This document shows positions 35,221 through 43,178 of a stretch of 64,000 nucleotides of DNA, piece after piece (position 1 is the stretch's first letter; every line of letters begins with the position of its first letter). The notes beneath the pieces are model-generated. The model ran no database searches. It was not told where the DNA came from and saw nothing but the letters and a program-made list of their open reading frames with translations. This DNA comes from JAAFHB01 sp963677935. GTDB lineage: Bacteria > Bacteroidota > Bacteroidia > Bacteroidales > Prolixibacteraceae. Where the stretch lies: NCBI GenBank assembly GCA_963677935.2, contig CAXXEH010000003.1:3100001-3164000 (forward strand), written 5' to 3'. The translations under genes were made by a program, and so were the position numbers.

Positions 35221-36346
35221 TGTTATTCCTCCTTTTTAAAATTATATTCTTATAAATATTTACTGATTTGCTGATATTACTTACATAGCAAAACTCATCG
35301 GTTTGATGAGCCATTTCAGGCTGTCCCGGACCCAGGATGATTGTTGGAACTCCATTATAAAAATGTTGTAGAACAGACCCATCGGTTAGGTATGGCAATG
35401 CTTTTGGAAATTCTCCGCTCATGCGGTCGATCTGGCAAACATCATAAACTAACTGAACAAACGGATCATCTTCATTAGTCGAAACGGGGGGTATATTTAC
35501 CAAGATCTCCATGCTTACGTCTTCACCCAATTCGTCTTTCAACTTTTGAATGATTTCATTAGAGGTAATTTGGGTTGTAAAACGAACATCAATGGTAAAT
35601 TCGGCGTGGTCAGGAACAGAATTCAGGTTCATTCCACCACTCATTTTGCCCACGTTTATTGTTGGAAATCCAAGAAGAGTATCTTTTTCAACATCAAAGC
35701 TGAATTTTTCGATTTTTGAAATTGCCCTCGCTGCTTTGTATATCGCATTAACCCCCAATTCGGGCATTGATGAATGTGCTGTAGCTCCAGCGGTTGTAAC
35801 ATTCATGTATAAGCCGCCTTTATGCCCGATTGCCGGGATGTTAGCCGTGGGTTCTGCCACAATAATAGCGCTGGCTTTACCCAGTTTATTGTTTGTTTCA
35901 ACCAGTTGCTGAACACCCTGGCACCCGAGCTCTTCGCCTGATGTCAAAATCAGGCGAACACCACCTTCGGGCGAATCTTCCTCAAATACCTGAACAGCGG
36001 CATAAATGAGCGCGGCTAACCCTGCTTTCATGTCGCTCGATCCGCGACCATATATCTTTCTGTCAATAATATCTCCTGAAAAAGGATTATAATTCCAATC
36101 TTTTGTACCTAATGGAACTGTATCTAAATGGCCAGAAAGAACAATGGGTGGAACAGTTGATGAAAGCCCTTTTTCAGCAATAAGATGTAAACGGTTTTCT
36201 TCAAATACCGAATATTCAACATGAAAATCGTACTCAGACAACAATCTACCAATGTATCTGGCAATATCCTTTTCATTTCCTGGAGGATTTATTGTGTTGA
36301 AGGATATCAACTTTTGTGTTAACGATATGGCATTAAGTAAAGTCAT
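35213..36346 (-). CDS. M20-family peptidase/deacylase (ArgE/DapE type)
   Basis: A 377-residue zinc hydrolase with the full metal set: LSGHLDTVPLG (His and Asp), GRGSSDMKAGLAALI (bridging Asp), TSGEELGCQG (catalytic and metal Glu), AEPTAN, and a C-terminal His in QPEMAHQTDEF. The dimerisation domain lies between. No signal peptide is present, so it is cytoplasmic and probably removes an N-acyl group or splits an amide in an imported compound. It lies 7 bp after the OFA-type MFS gene, which suggests that this MFS imports its substrate. Confidence 0.93.
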   Translation of the reverse strand: MTLLNAISLTQKLISFNTINPPGNEKDIARYIGRLLSEYDFHVEYSVFEENRLHLIAEKGLSSTVPPIVLSGHLDTVPLGTKDWNYNPFSGDIIDRKIYGRGSSDMKAGLAALIYAAVQVFEEDSPEGGVRLILTSGEELGCQGVQQLVETNNKLGKASAIIVAEPTANIPAIGHKGGLYMNVTTAGATAHSSMPELGVNAIYKAARAISKIEKFSFDVEKDTLLGFPTINVGKMSGGMNLNSVPDHAEFTIDVRFTTQITSNEIIQKLKDELGEDVSMEILVNIPPVSTNEDDPFVQLVYDVCQIDRMSGEFPKALPYLTDGSVLQHFYNGVPTIILGPGQPEMAHQTDEFCYVSNISKSVNIYKNIILKRRNNND

Positions 36347-36353
36347 GATAATA

Positions 36354-37613
36354 CTATATATTAGATAGTTGATGATTTTTAGTCACGTGATCAACTTCTT
36401 TATTCTGTTGAATTTTTGGAAGGAATGAAATAATGAATACCCCCATAAGGGCAACACAAATGAGAATCGAAAATCCGATTGAATATTTTACGTCATCATT
36501 ATACAGGGCACCAACAAGCACAGGAAAGACGGATTCGGCAATACCATCAGCAACCAAAATAATCCCCATGGTCCGGCCTAATGCTTTAACGCCAAATAAA
36601 TCGCCGGCCATCAACGGGATAATCATATAATCGCCGCCAATCCCGACACCAAAAATTACTGCAAAAACATAAATTCGTCCAAGAAACGGAGGGAGAAACA
36701 AGGTAAATATTGACAATGCAACAATCAGATAGATGAGCACCATCACGTATTTGCGGTTAATGATATCGGCCAGCCACCCCATTAAAACCCTGCCCGCTAG
36801 ACTCGACAGCAAAACCACAGACATGATATTTGCAGATTGCGACTGTGAATAGTCAAAATCGCGCAGATATAATTTAATATGTTGTCCAATACCACCAACC
36901 GCTCCAATTGAGCACATACTTCCAAAGGCTAAAAGATAAAAATTTGGGTTCCTTAAAATATCTCTCATCGGAATAGGGACTGTTTCAGCTTTAGTTTCAT
37001 TCATAGCCCGTGAAGGATCTTTAATGAAATAAGACATTGGAAAGGCAATCAAAATAACCAAAACACCAAGTATTGTCAAAGCATTTTGCCACCCCAGATT
37101 TCTCTCCAAATTTGTAGAGATCAATGGGACAAGAGCGCCTCCGACTCCAATACCCAAATAAGCAATGCCCATCGCTTTACCACGATTTTTATCAAACCAT
37201 CTGGAAATCAAAACCTGGCAAGGGAGCGGCCCCCCGAAAACATAACCCAGCGCATTCAGGACATAAAACATGTAAAACATCCACAAATGATTGGAATAAC
37301 TCAATCCGACCAGGGCAATCCCCATAAAAATAACTCCTGGCATCATCAAACGGCGCGGTCCATAACGGTCAATCAGCCATCCGGCAAGAAAGCCGAACAA
37401 AGGAGCCACAAATAATTTGCCCACAGCATTACCAGATGTCACCATCGCCCTTGAATAACCGAAATCTTTTACCATGAAATCGAAGAAGAAAGGCAGTCCA
37501 TAATAAGCAAAACCAACAAGCGAAAAAAGCGATAAAAATGCTGTGGCAACGATATACGTTTGCGAACTAATAGCGCTGGACCCAGGCCATTTTTGTTTTA
37601 CACTTTCTTCCAT
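36354..37613 (-). CDS. MFS transporter, oxalate/formate (OFA) or monocarboxylate-like type
   Basis: A 419-residue carrier with 12 predicted helices. The N-terminal half contains VKDFGYSRAMVTSGNAVGKL, the signature loop DRYGPRRLMMPGV, and ISRWFDKNRGKAMGIAYLGI with GVGGALVP, which are typical of OFA and monocarboxylate carriers. It is the first gene of unit U3 and lies after a 198-bp gap that contains an operator-like palindrome (37765-37783) and another shared motif (37676-37695). The imported substrate is likely an organic acid or acylated sugar for the M20-epimerase-DapA route. Confidence 0.9.
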   Translation of the reverse strand: MEESVKQKWPGSSAISSQTYIVATAFLSLFSLVGFAYYGLPFFFDFMVKDFGYSRAMVTSGNAVGKLFVAPLFGFLAGWLIDRYGPRRLMMPGVIFMGIALVGLSYSNHLWMFYMFYVLNALGYVFGGPLPCQVLISRWFDKNRGKAMGIAYLGIGVGGALVPLISTNLERNLGWQNALTILGVLVILIAFPMSYFIKDPSRAMNETKAETVPIPMRDILRNPNFYLLAFGSMCSIGAVGGIGQHIKLYLRDFDYSQSQSANIMSVVLLSSLAGRVLMGWLADIINRKYVMVLIYLIVALSIFTLFLPPFLGRIYVFAVIFGVGIGGDYMIIPLMAGDLFGVKALGRTMGIILVADGIAESVFPVLVGALYNDDVKYSIGFSILICVALMGVFIISFLPKIQQNKEVDHVTKNHQLSNI

Positions 37614-37675
37614 TCTATTGATTTTAAATAAACTACAAATATCTACTGTTGCCTTTGGTCTGATATTTATCTTTC

Positions 37676-37695
37676 ACTCGAATAAATTGAATTTA
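37676..37695. repeat. Shared 20-bp motif ACTCGAATAAA(T/C)TGAATTTA, copy 1
   Basis: The same sequence with one mismatch occurs at 50324-50343, also between genes of the carbohydrate island. Both copies lie outside genes. It could be a regulatory site, although AT-rich chance similarity remains possible. Confidence 0.4.
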
Positions 37696-37764
37696 ACTTA
37701 CTAAAGCATAGATTCTTGACTCTCATGGAACTCGTATGTGAAATATTCAGCCTTGTTTGGGTTC

Positions 37765-37783
37765 AACGAACAAGCTTGTTTCA
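37765..37783 (-). promoter_or_regulatory. Operator-like palindrome, copy 2
   Basis: AACGAACAAGCTTGTTTCA contains the perfect 12-bp palindrome AACAAGCTTGTT. It differs from the 28891-28909 copy at two positions and sits in the promoter region of unit U3, 152 bp upstream of the MFS start. Confidence 0.6.
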
Positions 37784-37811
37784 TACAATTTCATATACAA
37801 TCCCAATCCAA

Positions 37812-38849
37812 TTAAAAATAAACTTCCGTATGTTCTTTTGCTGATTTGTAAATACCCAGGATTATTTCAACTGATTTCCGCGCCTCTAAACCATCTATTT
37901 CAAATGGTTCATCCTTTTCAATTGAATCAATAAATGCCGCGATGTTCCTTGCATGCGGCTGGAAAGGTATTGCAGAAGGATCGGCAGCACCACCGCCGCC
38001 TTCTATATTGCCATATTTCTTTAATATTTCATTATCACTTTCAACACTTTCGGCAAATTGCCAGATTTTAAAACTATTATCTTCCATGATCACCGTCCCT
38101 TTGGTTCCGGCAATCTCCAGTCGCCGGTATTGTCCGGGAAAAGAAGCAGTAGACCCATGTATCATTCCGAGCGTATTATTTGTAAACTTCACAATAGCAA
38201 CAGCGGTGTCCTCAACTTCGATTTGAGGATGGCCTAATGTTGAGGTATAGGCACACAATGCACTTATTGGTCCCATCAAGTATTGAAGCATATCAACCAT
38301 GTGTATGGATTGATTCATTAAAGCGCCGCCACCGTCAAGATTCCAGGTGCCTCGCCAGCTACTTTTATAATATTCATCGCTGCGCCACCACGGTACATAA
38401 ACTGCCGCAAGGGTAATTGTACCAAACCGCCCTGCATCTATAACGTTTTTCAAAATCTGCACCACGTTGTTGAACCTGTAATTGAATATTGCTCCCAGTT
38501 TAGTGCCACATTCCATGTGCGCTTGAATCATTTTATCGATCCGTTCCAATGTTATTTCCATGGGCTTTTCACAAATCACATGTTTACCATGCTGTGCAGC
38601 CTGTATAGCAGGTTCCAGGTGTGCGCCACTCGGAGTTGCAATAATTACTATATCAATATCATAAGAATCAAGCATTTCAACAGTGTCGTTATATGACTTG
38701 CATGAATATTTTTCAGCCAGTGTTTTTACTCTTTCCTTATTTGTACCGCTAATGCCTGCCAATTTTGCATTGCCAAGGCTTTGAATGGCCTTTGCATGGA
38801 AATCGGCAATCATACCTGCGCCTATAATTCCAAAATTCCAGATTTTCAT
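37812..38849 (-). CDS. Gfo/Idh/MocA oxidoreductase (cytoplasmic)
   Basis: A 345-residue NAD(P)-dependent sugar or inositol dehydrogenase of standard length, without signal peptide. The Rossmann motif is GIIGAGMIADFHAKAI, the catalytic EKP region is CEKPMEITLERI, and the substrate domain includes GGGALMNQSIHMVDMLQYLM with the conserved His. It closes unit U2, 13 bp after the DegT aminotransferase. A dehydrogenase next to a sugar aminotransferase suggests formation or removal of a keto-sugar, for example oxidation to a 3-keto sugar before transamination, or the reverse during amino-sugar breakdown. Confidence 0.92.
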   Translation of the reverse strand: MKIWNFGIIGAGMIADFHAKAIQSLGNAKLAGISGTNKERVKTLAEKYSCKSYNDTVEMLDSYDIDIVIIATPSGAHLEPAIQAAQHGKHVICEKPMEITLERIDKMIQAHMECGTKLGAIFNYRFNNVVQILKNVIDAGRFGTITLAAVYVPWWRSDEYYKSSWRGTWNLDGGGALMNQSIHMVDMLQYLMGPISALCAYTSTLGHPQIEVEDTAVAIVKFTNNTLGMIHGSTASFPGQYRRLEIAGTKGTVIMEDNSFKIWQFAESVESDNEILKKYGNIEGGGGAADPSAIPFQPHARNIAAFIDSIEKDEPFEIDGLEARKSVEIILGIYKSAKEHTEVYF

Positions 38850-38862
38850 TATCTAATTGTGA

Positions 38863-40173
38863 TTACCGAACTGTAGGCATTTGCATTTTCGACCAATCCA
38901 TGTCAGGGGTATCATTAATCCTGATGGTGTCGATTTTCTTTAGCATATCTATATTTGCCACAACTTTTTTAAATCCCTTAATATATTGATCTACCAACTC
39001 TTTTGAGGCTTGTGGGAAAGTAGGCAAAGACAACACTTGCCTGTATAAATCTTCAGTTGCAGGCAGGCTAATGGGATTTGGGATTACCTTCCCTTTGTGA
39101 GTCCATGGAAATTTCGTGTTAGTTTCGTTAAATGCTGGTTGTTGGTGCATCAACACATACCGTTCTTTACCTATTTCCAGACCCTCGGCCTGTAAGGCGG
39201 CAATAAACTTATCAATCTCCAATCCACCAAGTTCTTCAGATTTGTATTTTAAACGGAAGCAATAATAATTACGCTTTACATATTCCGGCGCTTTGATCAC
39301 TTCAAGCCCCTTTATTTTGTCAAGTTCGTGATTTAAATATTTAAGATTTTCGTCTCTTAAACTGTTAAGATGGGTATATTTTTCAAACTGTAACCGAAGG
39401 ATTGCAGCCGATAACGGGTGCATTCGGTATTTAAAGCCAAAACATGTATATTGAAATTTCTTGTATTCTGAGTCTTGAGGAAGTCCCGACAACCGCTCAT
39501 AATGGCCTAAAGCAACAGCACGCTCATAATATTCCCGATTATTCGTAACCATCATTCCACCTTCAATTCCAGGCATCAATTTGGTCGCCTGATAACTGAA
39601 ACACCCGATATCTCCAATGGTCCCAATCTTTTTGCCTTTATATTCTGCATCATGACAATGAGCGCAATCTTCCACAACTTTAAGTTTGTGTTTTCCTGCT
39701 ATTTCCATGATCTTATCCATTTCACAAGGCAAGCCACAAAGATGGACAACTACCACTGCTTTTGTTTTCGGGGTAATTTTGCGTTCAATATCTTCCGGAT
39801 CAATGTTCAACGAATTGGGATCAGCTCCGGCAAATACAGGAGTGCCGTTGCATGACAATACGGGCATAACTGATGCCCAATAAGTGTACGAAGGGACTAT
39901 TACTTCATCGTCGGGGCCGATACCCAAGGCAAACATGGCCGAATGTATAGCCGATGTTCCGTTCACATGAGGAAGGGCAAAACCAACGCCCAAAAAATCC
40001 TTTACATCCTGCTCAAGAAGATAAGCTTCTTCATAAAAGGTATAATTTGGCATCAACATCACACGCTTCACTGCATCGCACTCTTCTTCATTAAATTGAG
40101 GCCAGGCAAATGCATTATCATCTTTAATATCGACGGATTTTGAACCTCCCAGGATCGCTAATTTATTTTCCAT
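38863..40173 (-). CDS. DegT/DnrJ/EryC1/StrS-family PLP aminotransferase
   Basis: A 436-residue cytoplasmic sugar aminotransferase. PLP-binding features are HVNGTSAIHSAMFALGIG, VIVPSYTYWAS, VVEDCAHCHDA and the Schiff-base lysine K198 in FSYQATKLMPGIEGG. The family usually interconverts keto- and amino-sugars on nucleotide sugars or free keto-sugars (as in 3-aminoglucose or kanosamine chemistry). It sits between two Gfo/Idh genes in a catabolic cluster, not in a sugar-nucleotide biosynthesis operon, so it may deaminate an amino sugar or work in concert with the 37812-38849 dehydrogenase. Direction of reaction is not known. Confidence 0.9.
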   Translation of the reverse strand: MENKLAILGGSKSVDIKDDNAFAWPQFNEEECDAVKRVMLMPNYTFYEEAYLLEQDVKDFLGVGFALPHVNGTSAIHSAMFALGIGPDDEVIVPSYTYWASVMPVLSCNGTPVFAGADPNSLNIDPEDIERKITPKTKAVVVVHLCGLPCEMDKIMEIAGKHKLKVVEDCAHCHDAEYKGKKIGTIGDIGCFSYQATKLMPGIEGGMMVTNNREYYERAVALGHYERLSGLPQDSEYKKFQYTCFGFKYRMHPLSAAILRLQFEKYTHLNSLRDENLKYLNHELDKIKGLEVIKAPEYVKRNYYCFRLKYKSEELGGLEIDKFIAALQAEGLEIGKERYVLMHQQPAFNETNTKFPWTHKGKVIPNPISLPATEDLYRQVLSLPTFPQASKELVDQYIKGFKKVVANIDMLKKIDTIRINDTPDMDWSKMQMPTVR

Positions 40174-40227
40174 AATAAATGATTTATTTTAAAATTTTGC
40201 TTCTGAATTACTATTTCAAACGATACA

Positions 40228-41820
40228 TCAAATTATTTTTCTTTTCACAGAATCCCATTCAACCCGTCGTTTCTCCATGTATGATTTATGGGCCATTACT
40301 ACAGCCACTCCTTCTTCAAATGCTAATTCAATATTTCCACTGGGTGTACCGCCATTTCTGATACAATCAATCCACTCTTTTATGTGTAAATGAGTAATAC
40401 TGACACGGTTACCATTTATCACTGTATCCGTTAAACCTCTTGAAGCATAATATTTTTCGGTAGCGGAAGAAATCGCGTCAACCCCACCTGACAAAACCAC
40501 CGGATTTGACGTATCAAGAATTCCTTTATCAATTTTATCTTTATAACGGGTTGAATTACTGTCAAATGACACTGACAAGGCACCTCCTATCTCCATCGAG
40601 GCATCGTGCCCCATAATGATACGCCCCCGTTGACGGCTATTGGCCAAACTGGCGCTGTAAACCAGTGATAATTCCTTTTGAGGGTATTCGAAAACCGACT
40701 GCAAAACATCAGGAATTTCACGATTGTCTTTCCAATAATAAATACCACCCGATGAAACAACCGAGTGAGGGATTCCTATATGCAGAAGCTGATTTATCGC
40801 ATCAAATTCGTGCGTAAATAATTGTCCCAGAATACCAGTGCTGTAATCAAACCATTTTGTCCAATTATAGAAACGATCGACGTTAAAGGGAACATATGGC
40901 CTTGTTCCCAGCCATTGTTCCCAGTCAATGCTTTTTTCATCGCCAGGCTTTGGGTTACCTTGTCCGTTGAGGTGCCTGATCCAGGCGCCATCTGCAGTAT
41001 TCCGGTTAGAGGTGGCCTCAATCAAAGTTATTTTTCCTAAAATATTCTTATTGATAATATCCCTTGCCTGTTGAAAAACAACGTTTTTTGTGATTTGATG
41101 TCCCAATTGAAATACAATCTTGCTTCCTTTCACAGCATCATAAGCAGCATACAACTCTTCTTCAGTACGGGTAAAACTCTTTTCGCAATACACATGCTTT
41201 CCTGCATGAACTGCATCAATTGTCATCTGAGCATGGTGATGTTCGGGAGTTGCTATTACAACCGCATCAATATCATTGCTATCCAACATTTCGTGGTAAT
41301 GCCTGTACCTCTTAACTCCCAAATTGGCGCTGGGGCCTCCGCCAGCTTTCAATTCTCCACGGATCGTCTCCAAGCCCTTTTGTGCATGATTATCAAACAC
41401 ATCACAAATACCTGTTACCGCTACATTTAGATTTTCCTGAGATAACCAACTGGCGAGTTTGCCATTTTTCTGGTTCACACTGATATCATTCGGGTGCATA
41501 TATCCCAGTCCGTTGGCCAATGTTACTGCTCTGCTTCCAAAACCAACAATCCCAATCCGGATCAAATCGCCGCTTTTTCCTGAAGTATTTTTCGCAACTT
41601 TAGGAGCTCTTATATTTCCCAGCCCTAATTCGGTTAACACTTCTTGGTTTTTCTGAAGATTGTAAGATTGTTTCCCCCGAAGTTCATATCCAAAAACACC
41701 CAGCAACGGCAATCCTGCCAATGATTTTAATACATTCCTGCGGGATAAACCTTTCTTTTCCTCCTCAGGATTTTCATCTGCTGCATTTCCTTTTTCCGGT
41801 TTATTATTCTTTTGTTCCAT
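40228..41820 (-). CDS. Tat-exported Gfo/Idh/MocA oxidoreductase (large form)
   Basis: A 530-residue protein starting at the ATG at 41820 (MEQKNNKPEKGNAADE). A longer frame to 41886 would overlap the DoxX gene. A charged N-terminus leads to the Tat motif SRRNVLKSLAGLPLLGVFGY. Next come a Rossmann motif GIVGFGSRAVTLANGLG, a CEKSFTRTEEELY block in place of EKP, and a WFDYSTGILGQLFTHEFDA substrate region. Only 1 bp separates it from the DoxX stop codon (41822), so the two are coupled. DoxX proteins can pass electrons to quinone, suggesting this oxidoreductase might be re-oxidised at the membrane. Physical coupling is an inference. Confidence 0.9.
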   Translation of the reverse strand: MEQKNNKPEKGNAADENPEEEKKGLSRRNVLKSLAGLPLLGVFGYELRGKQSYNLQKNQEVLTELGLGNIRAPKVAKNTSGKSGDLIRIGIVGFGSRAVTLANGLGYMHPNDISVNQKNGKLASWLSQENLNVAVTGICDVFDNHAQKGLETIRGELKAGGGPSANLGVKRYRHYHEMLDSNDIDAVVIATPEHHHAQMTIDAVHAGKHVYCEKSFTRTEEELYAAYDAVKGSKIVFQLGHQITKNVVFQQARDIINKNILGKITLIEATSNRNTADGAWIRHLNGQGNPKPGDEKSIDWEQWLGTRPYVPFNVDRFYNWTKWFDYSTGILGQLFTHEFDAINQLLHIGIPHSVVSSGGIYYWKDNREIPDVLQSVFEYPQKELSLVYSASLANSRQRGRIIMGHDASMEIGGALSVSFDSNSTRYKDKIDKGILDTSNPVVLSGGVDAISSATEKYYASRGLTDTVINGNRVSITHLHIKEWIDCIRNGGTPSGNIELAFEEGVAVVMAHKSYMEKRRVEWDSVKRKII

Positions 41821-41821
41821 C

Positions 41822-42322
41822 TTAATTTTTCTCCTTTCTATGTCTTCTGAATAATTGCGATACGATACTATCCAAACCGAAATCATGACCGGTTGGGATT
41901 AGCGCAATTACAAGCAAAGCCACCGATTCGATCAAGGTCTTGCTCACCACCAAATAGTTTCCCTCCATCGGGACAGAGTATTCCAGGCCAATTAAAGGTG
42001 GGTTACTGAGGTAATAAATGAAAAGTAGCAGTGCTCCCGACAAGGCGGCAGTCCTGATAAATAATCCAAGAATCAATCCCAATCCTATGGCAATTAATCC
42101 CCAGGTGTTCATAAAATCAACTGCACTAAGAACGCCCTTATTGGCGACAACCCATTTGGAAAAACCTTCAAGTATCCATTTTGATTCTTTTAAGAATCCG
42201 ACTGATGACCAACCAGGATTTAACACCTTCGAAAACCCTTCATACAACAGGTGCCATCCGATTAGAAATCGTAATGCGATCAATGCAACTGATTGTAAGG
42301 TTGTATTTGTTATAGTCTTCAT
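41822..42322 (-). CDS. DoxX-family membrane protein
   Basis: A 166-residue protein with four predicted membrane helices and the family-typical opening ALRFLIGWHLLYEGFSKVLNPGW. DoxX-related proteins occur in thiosulfate:quinone oxidoreductase and in many redox operons. In Bacteroidota they often sit next to Tat-exported Gfo/Idh enzymes. Here the stop codon is 1 bp from the next gene, a Tat-exported Gfo/Idh protein, and it is 19 bp after the esterase. A role in moving reducing equivalents from the periplasmic sugar oxidation to the quinone pool is plausible but unproven. Confidence 0.85.
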   Translation of the reverse strand: MKTITNTTLQSVALIALRFLIGWHLLYEGFSKVLNPGWSSVGFLKESKWILEGFSKWVVANKGVLSAVDFMNTWGLIAIGLGLILGLFIRTAALSGALLLFIYYLSNPPLIGLEYSVPMEGNYLVVSKTLIESVALLVIALIPTGHDFGLDSIVSQLFRRHRKEKN

Positions 42323-42341
42323 TTATTTTTTTTAGTGCTGG

Positions 42342-43178
42342 TTAAAAAATATTCCTGAATAGCCACGACTCAGCCAATGCAGGCCAGGCACGTCCGGCAG
42401 TATTGCCTGTCCGCAATCCGTAACCATGCCCGCCTTCAGGTAAAATATGCAGTTCAACAGGAACTTTTGATCGGTATAATTCTTTGGTGAGGTACAGTGA
42501 TCCATAATTGGTGACCATATCATCGGCAGTTCCAAAAACAAACATCGGAGGAGTGCCTTTCCCAAATGAAAGTTCGGTTGGTAAGCCACTGTCCGCTTCA
42601 CGCCCCAGACCTCCTGAATAGATCAGCAATGCGAAATTTGGAATACACGAAACAGAGTCAGCCAAGTCAACTGGTTTGTAATCCATCTTTTCAGGAATGC
42701 ACGATGATACCCTGGCACACAAACCTCCGCCGGCCGAAAATCCTATTACACCAAGCTTTTGAGGATTTAAACCCCATTCAGCAGATCGGCTCCGTACAAT
42801 TTTCACTGCACGTTGAATATCCTGAAATGCCTGAGCTCGCTTATCGGGCACGCTGTATTCCAACACAAAAGCAGTTATTCCCAAACTGTTAAGCCAGGTG
42901 GCAATTTCATATCCTTCTTTTGCAATACTGAGATGAGTGAATCCACCTCCGGGACAAACAATAACGGCCGCTTTTCTATCGTCTGCATCTTTTGGCCTAA
43001 AAACCAGCATTAACGGATTGGTGACCTGTGAAATTCCTTCGTAACTACCGGTTTTATTCGATGGATTAATTTCCTTACCTACTTGAACTTTGCTTTTCCA
43101 CAAGAAAATTGTATCGTTTGCCTGAGAAAAGCCCAACATACTAATCATCAAGAACAAAAATGTAAATCTCGTTTTCAC
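42342..43178 (-). CDS. Exported alpha/beta-hydrolase carbohydrate esterase (BD-FAE/acetyl xylan esterase-like)
   Basis: A 278-residue esterase with a Sec signal (FLFLMISMLGFSQAND). The oxyanion region VIVCPGGGFTHLS, nucleophile S148 (GFSAGGG) and histidine in PEGGHGYGLRTGNT give a complete hydrolase set. It begins with GTG at 43178, overlapping the stop of the beta-helix gene (TGA at 43175-43177) by 4 bp in GTGA, so translation is coupled. The probable role is removal of acetyl or feruloyl-type esters from the target glycan in the periplasm, working with the beta-helix enzyme and GH2. Confidence 0.88.
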   Translation of the reverse strand: MKTRFTFLFLMISMLGFSQANDTIFLWKSKVQVGKEINPSNKTGSYEGISQVTNPLMLVFRPKDADDRKAAVIVCPGGGFTHLSIAKEGYEIATWLNSLGITAFVLEYSVPDKRAQAFQDIQRAVKIVRSRSAEWGLNPQKLGVIGFSAGGGLCARVSSCIPEKMDYKPVDLADSVSCIPNFALLIYSGGLGREADSGLPTELSFGKGTPPMFVFGTADDMVTNYGSLYLTKELYRSKVPVELHILPEGGHGYGLRTGNTAGRAWPALAESWLFRNIF

